DNA of 64,000 bases from Rhizobium sp. 007 (GTDB lineage Bacteria; Pseudomonadota; Alphaproteobacteria; Rhizobiales; Rhizobiaceae). The stretch covers positions 1,550,001-1,614,000 of the forward strand of contig NZ_CP064188.1 in assembly GCF_015353075.1 (NCBI RefSeq), in the 5' to 3' direction. Made by a program: the position numbers and the translations under genes. Position 1 is the stretch's first letter. Each line of letters opens with the position of its first letter. This document shows positions 1-8,695 of this stretch, piece by piece. The notes under the pieces were generated by a model, which saw nothing but the letters and a program-made list of their open reading frames with translations, was not told the origin of the DNA and searched no databases.

Positions 1-1098
1 ACTTCCGGAAGCATGTTCGGTCTCGCCGGAATCGGCGTCTATGTATGTCCGATGCTCGGCGTATCGCTGACGAGCGCCTTTTGGGGGCGCATGGGCGACC
101 GCTACGGCAATCGGCTGATGATGGTCCGCGCCTTGGCGGGCCTGGCGGTCACGCAACTACTTGTCGCCTTTGCGAACGACGTGTGGACCATTCTGGCTCT
201 GCGCTTCCTGCAGGGGGCGTGCGCCGGCTATATCGCCCCGTCCCAGGCCTATAGCGTGCAGGTCACAGGCGGGCGCGATCGCGCGCGTCTCTTCGCCTGG
301 CTCCAGGTGGCAACCAATGTCGGCTCTCTTGGTGGCGCCTTCCTGGGTGGCCTTATCCTTGATGCCTTGCCGTTCGCGGCCGTCAATCTCACCGCCGGCG
401 TGATCTGTGCGCTCTGCGCCATTGTTGCCTGGGGTAGCTTGCCGGTACCGCCAGGAGGTGCGGGCTTCAAGGGTCCGGCAAAGCGGAGCACGGCGGGTCT
501 TGCGCCATCGGCCGGCTTATCCGTGCCCGGACTCCTGGCACTGATGGGGATACTGCTGACAAGCAGGATGGTCCTGCAGGTCCCGTTTTCGCTCTTCATG
601 TCGGAGGTCTACAGCGCTCATCATTGGATCACCGGCTTAAGCTACGGGCTCATGGCGCTCGGTTTCGTGGTCACCGCGCCCCTATGGGCACGGCTCTTCG
701 AGGATCGCGCGCCGTCCTTTGTACTCGGATGGAGCGTGTTGATCGCAGCCGGCTGCCTCGCGGTCACCGGTTTTGCCGGCTCGACCCGTGCCATCGGCCT
801 TTTCGCTGCGCTCTATTTCGCTTGGGGCGCGCTCCTTGGAGGAACGACGCCGGTGCTGCTGTCCCTCGTTTCGGCAGCCACGCAAAGCGACCGGCAGGGA
901 TCGGTCCTGGGGCTCGCGCAGAGCTGCCAGCAGATTGCTTCGGTCGTCGGGATCATCGCCGGCGTTGTTGCCACGCAACGGTACGGTCTCGAAATCGCAT
1001 TCCCGCTCGTTGCGAGCCTTTATGGCCTATCTTTTTTAGTGGCGCTTGGCCTATGGCTCAAATCGCGCCCGTCATCCGACAAAGGAGAATTATCGTGA
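1..1098 (+). CDS. MFS transporter, 5' end outside the window (probable siderophore or drug transporter)
   Basis: The reading frame is open from the first base, so the gene is cut by the window edge; 365 residues are visible and one or two membrane helices are probably missing. The protein is very hydrophobic with repeated membrane segments. A motif-A type loop ([10 protein letters not shown]) lies near the visible N-terminus, as in the major facilitator superfamily, and a hydrophilic central loop rich in Pro, Gly and Lys separates the two halves. The stop codon overlaps the GTG start of the downstream iron-type binding protein by 4 bp, which implies translational coupling. With the TonB receptor nearby this suggests movement of a siderophore across the inner membrane, in or out. 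Direction and substrate are inference; a drug exporter is the main alternative. Confidence 0.8.
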   Translation, partial: TSGSMFGLAGIGVYVCPMLGVSLTSAFWGRMGDRYGNRLMMVRALAGLAVTQLLVAFANDVWTILALRFLQGACAGYIAPSQAYSVQVTGGRDRARLFAWLQVATNVGSLGGAFLGGLILDALPFAAVNLTAGVICALCAIVAWGSLPVPPGGAGFKGPAKRSTAGLAPSAGLSVPGLLALMGILLTSRMVLQVPFSLFMSEVYSAHHWITGLSYGLMALGFVVTAPLWARLFEDRAPSFVLGWSVLIAAGCLAVTGFAGSTRAIGLFAALYFAWGALLGGTTPVLLSLVSAATQSDRQGSVLGLAQSCQQIASVVGIIAGVVATQRYGLEIAFPLVASLYGLSFLVALGLWLKSRPSSDKGELS

Positions 1099-2258
1099 GG
1101 AGAGACCGTTCGGCCTTGCGTGCCGTGATCGCGGCTTTTGTGTTGATTGCAATGGGCCCGGCGATCATATTCGCCGGCGAACAGGCAACGCAAGCACCGA
1201 TCACTGTCACCGACATCGCCGGCCGTGAGGTGACAGTGAACGCGCCGGTCAAGCGGATTCTCCTTGGAGAGGGGCGGCAGCTTTATCTCATCGCCTCGCT
1301 CGACAAGGAAGACCCGTTGGCCCGCGTCGTCGGATGGCGCAACGATCTGGTCGAGGCCGATCCCGCCACCTACGCCCAGTATCTCGACGCCTTTCCCCAA
1401 CTGGCGAAGCTTCCGGCCTTCGCAGGAAAGGAGAATGGGCTGATCGACATCGAATCGACCATCGTCCAGAAGCCCGATGTGGTCCTGCTCAATCTCGAAG
1501 CGATGAGGGCCAATCAGGACGTCAACTATATCGAGAGGCTGGCGGAGCTGAAGATTCCGGTGCTCTATATCGACTTCCGTCATGCCCCGCTGAAGAACAC
1601 CGAACCGACCATTCGCCTCCTTGGCAAGATCATGGCGCGCGATACGCGTGCGGAAGAGATTATCGCTTTCCGGCATCAGGCCATGTCCCGCGTGACTGAT
1701 GTGCTCGCCCGTGCCAAGCCGCAACGCCCGAGCGTGTTCGTCGAACGGATCGGCGGGTATGCCGATGATTGCTGCCTGTCATTTGGTGCGGAAAACTTCG
1801 GCAAATATGTCGAACTTGCCGGCGGCCACAATATCGGCAGCGACTTGCTTCCCTCCACCTTCGGACAGATCAACCCCGAGCAGGTGATCGCCGCCGATCC
1901 TGAGCAGGTGGTGGTTACCAGCGCCGACTGGGAAGCCTATGTCCCAGGTGGCAAGTGGATCCAGCTTGGCCCGGGCGCCGATCCCGAGGTGACCCGCAAG
2001 AAGCTCGAATGGTTCACCACCCGTAGCGCCTATACCGGCATCGCCGCGCAGAGGACGCGGAATTTCCACGGTATCTGGCACCAGTTCTACAACAGCCCCT
2101 ACGAGTTCTTTGCGGTCCAGCAACTGGCGAAATGGTTCCATCCGGACCTGTTCGCCGATCTTGACCCGGACGTGACATTTGCGGAATACCACCGCCGCTT
2201 CCTGCCTATCCCCTATCGGCCGGGCTATGCCGTCAGCCTTTCTGACAGGGCGAATTAG
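1095..2258 (+). CDS. Periplasmic iron-siderophore/cobalamin-type substrate-binding protein
   Basis: This 387-residue protein has a hydrophobic N-terminal export signal (about residues 8-28) followed by the typical opening of BtuF/FepB-type binding proteins ([13 protein letters not shown], then PVKRILL). Such proteins bind ferric siderophores, haem or cobalamin in the periplasm. The GTG start at 1095 was chosen because an AAAGGAG ribosome site precedes it and it overlaps the upstream stop codon (GTGA); a longer in-frame ORF upstream lies inside the transporter gene and is ignored. No FecCD permease or ATPase follows, so the protein is an orphan in this window. It may work with the upstream MFS transporter or with an ABC system encoded elsewhere. 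The ligand cannot be read from the sequence. Confidence 0.8.
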   Translation: MRRDRSALRAVIAAFVLIAMGPAIIFAGEQATQAPITVTDIAGREVTVNAPVKRILLGEGRQLYLIASLDKEDPLARVVGWRNDLVEADPATYAQYLDAFPQLAKLPAFAGKENGLIDIESTIVQKPDVVLLNLEAMRANQDVNYIERLAELKIPVLYIDFRHAPLKNTEPTIRLLGKIMARDTRAEEIIAFRHQAMSRVTDVLARAKPQRPSVFVERIGGYADDCCLSFGAENFGKYVELAGGHNIGSDLLPSTFGQINPEQVIAADPEQVVVTSADWEAYVPGGKWIQLGPGADPEVTRKKLEWFTTRSAYTGIAAQRTRNFHGIWHQFYNSPYEFFAVQQLAKWFHPDLFADLDPDVTFAEYHRRFLPIPYRPGYAVSLSDRAN

Positions 2259-2293
2259 ACAGGAACCAGCCGCGCAATTGGCTTTCCGCAGGC

Positions 2294-2319
2294 GAGGCTC
2301 TTGATACTAGGAGAGCCTC
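2294..2319. terminator. Stem-loop after the binding-protein gene
   Basis: An 8-bp perfect inverted repeat (GAGGCTCT ... AGAGCCTC) with a 10-nt loop begins 36 bp after the stop codon. No T-run follows, so intrinsic termination is uncertain. Confidence 0.3.
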
Positions 2320-2441
2320 TCCTTGTCTCTTCTTTGTCCGCAACGCAAGCTGAAGCGAAGATTGCTTCCCCGTAGCCGCAATTGGCTGATCGGCAAAATC
2401 GCTTTTACGTGTTCCGGTCAGTCGAGCTCCAAACGGCCGAA

Positions 2442-2462
2442 GCGCCGGCATTTGGCCGGCGC
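2442..2462. terminator. GC-rich hairpin between convergent genes
   Basis: GCGCCGGC and GCCGGCGC form a perfect 8-bp stem around the 5-nt loop ATTTG. It lies between the binding-protein gene and the convergent TonB receptor gene and could stop transcription from both sides. It lacks a clear T-run on either strand. Confidence 0.35.
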
Positions 2463-2517
2463 CTCGGTGCGTATCACTAAGGTGGTTCGCCCGTCGGCGG
2501 CGGCACTCACCGCGCCG

Positions 2518-4659
2518 TTAAAAATCAGTCGTCATCGAGACCTTCACCGTCAGCGGTGCTCCCTGCGAGATCGTGCCGAAGCTCGCGACGCCGGACCAAT
2601 AATCGAGGTCGAAGACATTCTCGACTTCGGCGCGGAAGGTAACAGGCTTTTCGTTGATTTCGGTGTGATATCTGGCGCCGAGGTCAAGGCGCGTCCATGA
2701 GGGGATTTTCTGTGTATTCGCCGTGTTGACGAACCGCTCGTCCGTGTGGATGACATTGCCGGCAAGCGTCAGGCCCGGCAGGAAGGGCGTATCCCACTCC
2801 GCTCCCACATTGACCTGCACCGACGGCACGCCAATCGGGGTATTGCCTTGGGTTGTTGCGCTGTTCGTTTTCGTCAACTCGCCATGAATGAAGGTCACGC
2901 CGCCAAGCACCCGGATCTCAGGCGTTACTTCGCCGAAGATGCTGAGCTCCACGCCGCGGTTGCGCTGCTCGCCGCCCTCGACGAAGACGAGGTCACTGCC
3001 GCGCGTCTCAAGCTGACCGAAGGGCTTTTCGATCTGGAACGCGCTGACGGTTACCGCCACCCGTCCGAGGTCGATTTTCGTGCCGATTTCGTATTGTTTG
3101 GACCGATAGGGAGCGAGCGTCTCGCCGGCATTGACGGCTGTCGTGGGAGCGGTGTCGCCGACGCTCAGGCCTTCGACATAGTTGGCGTAGAGGGCGACGT
3201 TCTCCCACGGCTTGACGACAATACCAGCGAGTGGGGTCACTGCGGCCTCATCGGAAGAGCTGGTGACGTCGCCCGTCACTGGGCTGAAGTTTTCGGTATC
3301 GATATGCTGCCAGCGCCCACCCAGCGTCAGTTGCACACGCTCGTCCAGCATTGACATCGTGTCGGAGAGAGCAAAACCGTAGAACGTGTTCTCGGACACC
3401 TTCGGCACGTGGCTCGGTTGCGGCACGTCCTGTTCGGGGCGGAAAAGCGGATCAAAGAGGTTGGTAAGTTGCGCGGTACCCGAGTTCGAGCCTCGGTTGA
3501 GGGTCTGCTGGAGACCGCTGACCTGGAACGTGACGGTATGCTCCACGGCCTCCGTCTCGAACGCAGCTCTTATGCCTGTCTCGGCCGTGAGCCGGTCGAC
3601 ATCGAAAATGAAATTCTGCGGCGTAATGCTGACGTCGCCGGCGGAGTTAAGAATGGTTGGCGTGCCGAAAAGACGTTCGACGCGCGAATTGCCGCCGCCA
3701 ACGGCACCGAACACTGTCACGGTGTCACTGAGATCATATTCGAGGCGCCCCAGCCAGGACAGATCCTTGCTCTTCGACCACTCCCAAGGTCCCTGAACAT
3801 TTGACCGGCCATCTGGCGCGTCTGGAATTTCTATGCCGGCCATCGGAAAGAACGGACGCTGCGGAGCGTCGAAGTCTTCGCGCTGGCCAATGAAGTCGAG
3901 CGTCGCCCTTAGATCTTCGCCCTCGTAGTCGAGAGCGAGAGCGCCCACCGCAATGTCGCGCGACTGATTGTCGATCGGCGTGTCGCCACCGTGAAAACTG
4001 CCGTTGAAGCGCACACCAAACTGGCGTTCCTCGCCGAAGCGGCGGCTCAGATCCAGATGGCTGCCGCCGTAAAGATCCGAAGCATAATCGGTTGTCACCC
4101 GCGTCAAGTCGACGTCTGAAGCGCGCTTCGGCACAATGTTGATGGTGCCGCCGACGCTGCTGTTCGGCGATATGCCGTAAAGAAGCGCCGTCGGCCCCTT
4201 AAGAACCTCCACGCGCTCTGCATAGTCCGTGAACAGGCGGTAGGTCGGAGCGACACCGAATACGCCGTCGAAGGCGACTTCGCCGAAGTTCCCCTCGTTG
4301 AGCGGGAATCCCCTGACATAGAAGGAATCGAGCATACCGCCGGACGCATGGGTGCTTCTAACCGATGGATCATTGGCCACAACATCGGCTACCGTCTGAG
4401 CGCCTTGATTTTCGATCGTCTCCGCGGTGTAGCTGGTAATGTTGAACGGCGTATCGATGAAGTCCCGGTTGCCGAGCAATCCAATGCGACCGCCACGCGC
4501 CACCTGTCCGCCCGGATATTCGTCCGGAGCCGTGCCTATCGTCGATGTTGAAGACCTCGCCTTGATCTCGATGCGCTCCAACACCGTAGCATCTTGCGCC
4601 AGTGCGGCGCGGCTTACCGTCGCCAGCAAAACAGTCAGCAGTCCAACACGCAGTTCCAT
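2518..4659 (-). CDS. TonB-dependent siderophore receptor
   Basis: Outer-membrane receptor of 713 residues, a usual length for the FhuA/FcuA/FoxA class. It begins with a cleavable signal (MELRVGLLTVLLATVSRAALAQ). The plug domain follows at about residues 60-185, with the typical stretches FNITSYTAETI, DPSVR, FYVRGFPL, RVEVLKGPTALLYG and GGTINIVPKRA. The rest is a beta-barrel ending in the phenylalanine expected for the Bam signal (TTDF). It imports ferric siderophores using energy from TonB/ExbBD. It is convergent with the MFS/binding-protein pair. A TGA-N9-TCA box about 90 bp upstream of the start suggests iron repression. The particular siderophore, hydroxamate or otherwise, is not decided by the sequence. 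Confidence 0.9.
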   Translation of the reverse strand: MELRVGLLTVLLATVSRAALAQDATVLERIEIKARSSTSTIGTAPDEYPGGQVARGGRIGLLGNRDFIDTPFNITSYTAETIENQGAQTVADVVANDPSVRSTHASGGMLDSFYVRGFPLNEGNFGEVAFDGVFGVAPTYRLFTDYAERVEVLKGPTALLYGISPNSSVGGTINIVPKRASDVDLTRVTTDYASDLYGGSHLDLSRRFGEERQFGVRFNGSFHGGDTPIDNQSRDIAVGALALDYEGEDLRATLDFIGQREDFDAPQRPFFPMAGIEIPDAPDGRSNVQGPWEWSKSKDLSWLGRLEYDLSDTVTVFGAVGGGNSRVERLFGTPTILNSAGDVSITPQNFIFDVDRLTAETGIRAAFETEAVEHTVTFQVSGLQQTLNRGSNSGTAQLTNLFDPLFRPEQDVPQPSHVPKVSENTFYGFALSDTMSMLDERVQLTLGGRWQHIDTENFSPVTGDVTSSSDEAAVTPLAGIVVKPWENVALYANYVEGLSVGDTAPTTAVNAGETLAPYRSKQYEIGTKIDLGRVAVTVSAFQIEKPFGQLETRGSDLVFVEGGEQRNRGVELSIFGEVTPEIRVLGGVTFIHGELTKTNSATTQGNTPIGVPSVQVNVGAEWDTPFLPGLTLAGNVIHTDERFVNTANTQKIPSWTRLDLGARYHTEINEKPVTFRAEVENVFDLDYWSGVASFGTISQGAPLTVKVSMTTDF

Positions 4660-4749
4660 ACACAGCCCCTCTCATGCGCGGACCAATCAAACACTTCGCC
4701 TGCCTCGACAGGTGCAAGATGCCGTTGGTTTGAGGGGTGTTAGATAACA

Positions 4750-4764
4750 TGACTATGATTGTCA
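4750..4764. promoter_or_regulatory. Candidate RirA (iron-responsive operator) box upstream of the TonB receptor
   Basis: The sequence TGACTATGATTGTCA is a TGA-N9-TCA palindrome. This matches the iron-responsive operator consensus reported for RirA in rhizobia. Read on the minus strand the box contains TTGACA, a good -35 hexamer, so a repressor bound here would block the receptor promoter. The -10 element is less clear. A Fur-type regulator is an alternative. Confidence 0.55.
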
Positions 4765-4814
4765 ACATATTCGAAGGATCGGGCTATTTCGCTCCAAAGA
4801 TTGGCGCTGCACAA

Positions 4815-5150
4815 CCGCTTTTCACTGCCGCTGGTCTTTGACTTCGGTCCGCGTCAGATCTTCACGATCTACTGAGTCTTTCACCGCGCGACCTTTTGGC
4901 GCCACCATGATCCGGCAAAGAGCCTCGTTCTGACGGCCGTTGCAGTAACATGCTTGACTCTCGCCTTCTGGAAGCAGGTGTGGATCGGGGCAACCGCCAG
5001 TAAGTGACGACCCTTGCGGTGCTTCTCGCTATCTTTTTCCCGCGCGCTCGATTGACGGTATGGAGGAGCCGCTCGGTTACGCTGACTGCTGCCTATGCCT
5101 TTCCCATTTATCTGGTGCACCGCGTCGTGCCGGAACTAAAGGGCTCCGCT
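4815..5150 (+). pseudogene. Decayed membrane-protein remnant, possibly acyltransferase-3 type
   Basis: Two adjacent plus-strand frames encode pieces that read like one membrane protein. The first includes LPLVFDFGPRQIFTIY, then an in-frame TGA, then SLVLTAVAVTCLTLAFWK. After a frame change near 5000 the second continues TTLAVLLAIFFPRA and AYAFPIYLVHRVVPEL. The YLVH motif near the end recalls the last helices of acyltransferase-3 proteins. At least one stop and one frameshift break it, and no start or N-terminal half is present. The family call is by eye. The stretch lies between the receptor promoter and the HtrA gene and otherwise holds nothing recognisable. Confidence 0.4.
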
Positions 5151-5240
5151 GGCAGCGCGCTACCCCTTCCGGCCCTTCATTTGCTAGCGATTGCGGGCGG
5201 GGGCATTGATACCAATGACAGGACTTACAGCTTTGGGGCG

Positions 5241-6200
5241 CTATGAATGCCTGCGCTGCGGCCTGACCGTACGGTTTTCTATCCGGCCTGCCACCGAGAA
5301 GATCAGGAAATCGCTGTCCGTGTCGATCCTTTCTCCGTCCATCAATCTCACGACGTCGTCGATGCCCGAAACCGGATGGCGGTCGATTGACAGGAGATAG
5401 TCGCCCTCCTGCAGCCCCGCCTTCTCGGCTGGGCTGCCCGGCTCGACGCGGCGAAGTCGGACAGCCGTCTTTTGCACGATACCCGCTTCCAAAGCTATCC
5501 TTCGATGGAGCTCGACGGTGTCCGCAGCAATGCCGACATAGGCTCTACGAACGTGACCGAAGCGCAGAAGCTCGGAGACCACATGCTTTGCCGTATTGGA
5601 CGCGACCGCGAACGCGATGCTTTGCGCGCCTTGGATGACCGCGGTGTTAACGCCGATCACCTCACCCGCAGACGACACCAGTGGACCGCCGGAATTGCCT
5701 GGGTTGAGCGCCGCATCGGTCTGGATGATGTCCTCCATCAAACGACCACTGGCCGCGCGCATCGACCGACCCAATGCGGATACTATTCCTGCCGTGACCG
5801 TCCATTCAAAGCCCAGAGGATTACCGATTGCTATGGCGATATGGCCGCGCTTAAGGCTTTTTGAGTCTCCCAGTTTCGCCCAAACACCCGTCCAGTCGTT
5901 CGCGCGGATCAAAGCGAGGTCGGTGTCAGCATCGCGTCCTAGCACCCTGCCATCGACGACCGCTCCTTCCGGCGTGGTGATCCGGATATTCTTGGCGTCA
6001 TCCACGACATGATTGTTGGTGACGACAAGGCCATCCGGCGAGATTGCAAAGCCCGATCCATGACCGGCACGCCCACCGGCTCTTTCGATCCGACTGACCG
6101 CAGGGCCGACAAGATCGACCGATGAAGACACTGCTAAAGAATAGGCATCCAGCAATCCGGTGTCCGAAGACGGCTGGATGTCGCGATCAATGAAGCCCAT
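5241..6200 (-). CDS. HtrA/DegP-like trypsin-type serine protease with one PDZ domain, no signal peptide
   Basis: A 319-residue S1C-family protease. The catalytic triad is visible as His64 (TNNHVVDD), Asp94 (DADTDLALI) and Ser170 (NPGNSGGPL). A PDZ domain follows at about residues 215-305 (AYVGIA, GSPAEKAGLQEGDYLLSID). Typical DegP proteins are exported and longer. This one starts with a hydrophilic, acidic segment (MGFIDRDIQPSSDTG) and shows no export signal or membrane anchor, so it may act in the cytoplasm. The start has a good ribosome site (GAGGAG, 9 nt spacing) and there is no obvious earlier start. Its role is presumably quality control or cleavage of a specific partner. The cupin gene lies upstream in the same direction with a 200-bp gap, so the two may be transcribed separately. 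Confidence 0.85.
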   Translation of the reverse strand: MGFIDRDIQPSSDTGLLDAYSLAVSSSVDLVGPAVSRIERAGGRAGHGSGFAISPDGLVVTNNHVVDDAKNIRITTPEGAVVDGRVLGRDADTDLALIRANDWTGVWAKLGDSKSLKRGHIAIAIGNPLGFEWTVTAGIVSALGRSMRAASGRLMEDIIQTDAALNPGNSGGPLVSSAGEVIGVNTAVIQGAQSIAFAVASNTAKHVVSELLRFGHVRRAYVGIAADTVELHRRIALEAGIVQKTAVRLRRVEPGSPAEKAGLQEGDYLLSIDRHPVSGIDDVVRLMDGERIDTDSDFLIFSVAGRIENRTVRPQRRHS

Positions 6201-6401
6201 TGAAAAACTCCTCGGACGCAGGACGCGTCACGTTGATGACCGGCAGCGTCTACAAAAGAGCAAGAAGCTGTCAGTTACAGGTTAATCGCAACTCAAATGA
6301 TGCTCGCGGCCATGTTAATCAAGCCACTGACCAGCCCCACACATTCCGTCCTCCCTCTGCCTCCAATTCAATCTCGGCGAGCGGCCAAAAGTTCCGGCAT
6401 T

Positions 6402-6896
6402 TCAGCGCCACAGCGCAATAAGCCCGCCGCTTCCGCCGGTAACGGGATCGGTGATTGGCGCGGCGAGGTCTTCAATCCGTTTCTTTTGTTCCGGCGTTGG
6501 CTCGTCACGGCAGAGGTCATAATCGGCTCCAGCCGGATAGGCACCGACCACCAGGAAATCGCTGCTTGCCGAAAGCCGGCAATGGCCGGTTCCAGCAGGC
6601 AATACCGCTGCATCGCCGGCATGGATCTCGACCTTGAGGCCCGTTGGCCCGCCGAGCATCAACGTCGCCGAACCGATTGCAAAGCCCAGCGCCTCATGGG
6701 TTTTCGAATGATAATGATGGAACGGATAGACGCCATTCCGCCACATATTGCCCCAGCCGTTGCGTCCGAACAGCGCTTCAAAGCCGGCTGCCCGGTCGTC
6801 ACCCTTCAGCACGCCACGATAAAGCAGCAGCGGAAATGTCGGATTGTTCGGAATGACATTGCCAGGCTCAAGCCGGATTGCTTCGGGTTCCATTGT
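6402..6896 (-). CDS. Cupin-domain protein, YjlB-like
   Basis: A 164-residue single-domain cupin. The metal-binding pattern is visible as [10 protein letters not shown] around residues 60-70, followed by the second motif near [15 protein letters not shown]. This layout matches the YjlB-like cupin family, whose function is not established. The start at 6896 (MEPEAIRL) was chosen over a longer frame because GGAGGAGAAGG lies just upstream. It is divergent from the PfpI gene with 125 bp between the starts, and both may respond to the same stress. The enzyme activity, if any, is unknown. Confidence 0.7.
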   Translation of the reverse strand, partial: TMEPEAIRLEPGNVIPNNPTFPLLLYRGVLKGDDRAAGFEALFGRNGWGNMWRNGVYPFHHYHSKTHEALGFAIGSATLMLGGPTGLKVEIHAGDAAVLPAGTGHCRLSASSDFLVVGAYPAGADYDLCRDEPTPEQKKRIEDLAAPITDPVTGGSGGLIALWR

Positions 6897-7021
6897 GCGC
6901 CTTCTCCTCCACTGAACGATAATCACCATTGCCTCCAGGGGTTCCCGAAAATCTGGGGAACCAACCGCGCTTCGGGTAGTTGTGCATATGCATCTCGAAT
7001 TCAACAGGAGAAGGAAAGGAC

Positions 7022-7588
7022 ATGTCCATGCCTTCCATCAGTTCTGCAAAAATTCTTGTTCTTGCAACTGACGGTTACGAGCGCTCCGAACTACGGGTAC
7101 CGCATGAGGAGCTGAAAAGGCGTGGCGCCACCGTCAAGATTGCCTCTATCAGGGAGGGCAGCATCAAGAGCTGGAGCAAAGGCGACTGGGGTGATAGCAT
7201 CGGTGTCGACCTTCTGGCAAAGGAGGTAAAGGTTGCCGATTTCGATGCCCTCGTCCTGCCTGGAGGCCAGATTAATCCCGACAAGCTGCGCGCCGACGAG
7301 AATGCAATGCGCGTCGTCCGCGAATTCGTGAAATCGGGTAAGGTTGTCGCCGCCATATGCCATGCACCATGGCTGCTTATCGAAGCCGATGCGTTGCGAG
7401 GCCGGCAGGCAACCTCCTACTGGTCGATCAAGACCGACGTGAAGAACGCCGGCGCCACCTGGAAAGATGAAAAGGTCGTGACCGACCAAGGCATCATCAC
7501 CTCCCGTTCGCCGGACGATCTGGACGCATTCGTTGCAAAGATCGTCGAAGAGATCGAGGAAGGCCGCCACGAGAAGCGAGCCGCTTGA
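7022..7588 (+). CDS. DJ-1/PfpI family protein (type 1 glutamine amidotransferase-like)
   Basis: A 188-residue protein of the DJ-1/PfpI superfamily. The nucleophile elbow is clear ([12 protein letters not shown]), with the cysteine followed by histidine as in PfpI and YhbO proteins. The acidic partner lies near [13 protein letters not shown] positions at the N-terminus (DGYERSEL). Family members act as stress proteins, glyoxalases or deglycases; intracellular proteases were proposed earlier. The ATG at 7022 has an AGGAGAAGG ribosome site upstream and is preferred over an upstream in-frame start. The gene ends at a strong intrinsic terminator and faces the topoisomerase gene. The exact substrate is not known. 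Confidence 0.85.
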   Translation: MSMPSISSAKILVLATDGYERSELRVPHEELKRRGATVKIASIREGSIKSWSKGDWGDSIGVDLLAKEVKVADFDALVLPGGQINPDKLRADENAMRVVREFVKSGKVVAAICHAPWLLIEADALRGRQATSYWSIKTDVKNAGATWKDEKVVTDQGIITSRSPDDLDAFVAKIVEEIEEGRHEKRAA

Positions 7589-7606
7589 TAGGACCTCCTG
7601 TTCGCT

Positions 7607-7638
7607 GAGCCCGCGCACCCCTGCGCGGGCTCTTTTTT
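7607..7638 (+). terminator. Intrinsic terminator after the PfpI gene
   Basis: A perfect 10-bp stem (GAGCCCGCGC ... GCGCGGGCTC, arms at 7607-7616 and 7623-7632) with a 6-nt loop is followed directly by six T. The stop codon of the convergent topoisomerase gene overlaps the T-run. Confidence 0.9.
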
Positions 7639-8680
7639 ATGAGGCTTTGCGGACAGGCGTCTCCGCCGACTGCCGATCGCGAGACAGGAAATCGAGCAGT
7701 CGGTTCTCCGCCGCCCGTAGCCCCCACAACGGCTTAGCGGCGGGCAAAATCCCCTCGCCTCCAGAATAGTCCTTGTCTGCGAGCGCAATGATGGAAGGGT
7801 GAATGTAACTTGAGCGCGAGATAGCCGCCGTGTTGTGCAACACGGCGGCTGAAGCCTCCGCCATGTCCTTCACGGTCGGCCGTTTGCCCCTTTCGAGCGC
7901 ATTGCGCGCAACGGCGAAGGCGGCGAGCGAGCCTGCCCACGTCCGAAAGGTCTTCGCGGTGATCGCAATACCTGAAATTTCCGCCAGGTAGCTATTCAGA
8001 CGCCCGGATTCGATCGGTTTCAGCGTGCCCGTCTCGTCCTTCCAGATAAAAAGCTGGCGACCGGGGAGGTCGGCGATTTCTTCCAGCATCTTTTGCAATC
8101 TGGGATGCCTGAGGCTGCGCCGGACACGCTTTCCGCCCTTGGAACGAAATTTCAGTTCGATCCGGCCCTCCACCAGCGTGATGTGCCGCTTCAACAGCGT
8201 CGTTGCGCCATAAGTGCCGTTTTCCTTAAGATAGGCTTGGCTGCCGACGCGAAGATGTGCCTCATCGAGCAATGTCGTCAACGCCGCGAGGACACCGCGG
8301 ACATTTTCCGCACCGACCTCAAGATCGCGCTGCACCTGCCGCCGTATCCTAGGCAAGGCGTGGCCAAAGGCAATCAGCTGATCGAATTTTGCGATGCTGC
8401 GGAAGGACTGCCAATCCTTGTGATAGCGATATTGCTTTCGGCCCCGTGCATCAAATCCGGTCGCCTGCAAATGGCCGTTTTCCTTCAGACATATCCAGAC
8501 GTTTTCGTATGCGGGAGGCAACCCGAGTGCGGCGATACGGTGCTTCTGCTGCGGCTCGCACACCAACGAGCCGTCCGGTAGCCGGTAACAGAAGCCTCGG
8601 CCCTTTCTCTGCCTGCGAATACCGGGTTCGGTGTCGCTCACATAAACCAGGCCAATGTCACTTAGGGCTTCAGCACTCAT
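7637..8680 (-). CDS. DNA topoisomerase IB (eukaryotic/poxvirus type)
   Basis: A 347-residue bacterial type IB topoisomerase, which relaxes supercoils through a 3'-phosphotyrosyl intermediate. The N-terminal domain has the family signature GIRRQRKGRGFCY and a second conserved stretch around WQSFRSIAKFD. The catalytic domain shows Arg144 (LRVGS), Arg246 (TFRTWAGSL) and the nucleophile Tyr292 in SRSSYIHP. All expected active-site positions are therefore present. The protein lies 15 bp downstream of glgX on the same strand, so it may be the last gene of that transcript. Bacterial homologues are an accessory set found in some proteobacteria and actinobacteria, with an unclear physiological role. 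Confidence 0.9.
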   Translation of the reverse strand: MSAEALSDIGLVYVSDTEPGIRRQRKGRGFCYRLPDGSLVCEPQQKHRIAALGLPPAYENVWICLKENGHLQATGFDARGRKQYRYHKDWQSFRSIAKFDQLIAFGHALPRIRRQVQRDLEVGAENVRGVLAALTTLLDEAHLRVGSQAYLKENGTYGATTLLKRHITLVEGRIELKFRSKGGKRVRRSLRHPRLQKMLEEIADLPGRQLFIWKDETGTLKPIESGRLNSYLAEISGIAITAKTFRTWAGSLAAFAVARNALERGKRPTVKDMAEASAAVLHNTAAISRSSYIHPSIIALADKDYSGGEGILPAAKPLWGLRAAENRLLDFLSRDRQSAETPVRKAS

Positions 8681-8695
8681 CGCTTTGTTCGATTG

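Noticed and set aside
7075..7618. Minus-strand frames opposite the PfpI gene
   Set aside because: Shadows of a gene with a clear catalytic motif and ribosome site; they end beyond the intrinsic terminator.
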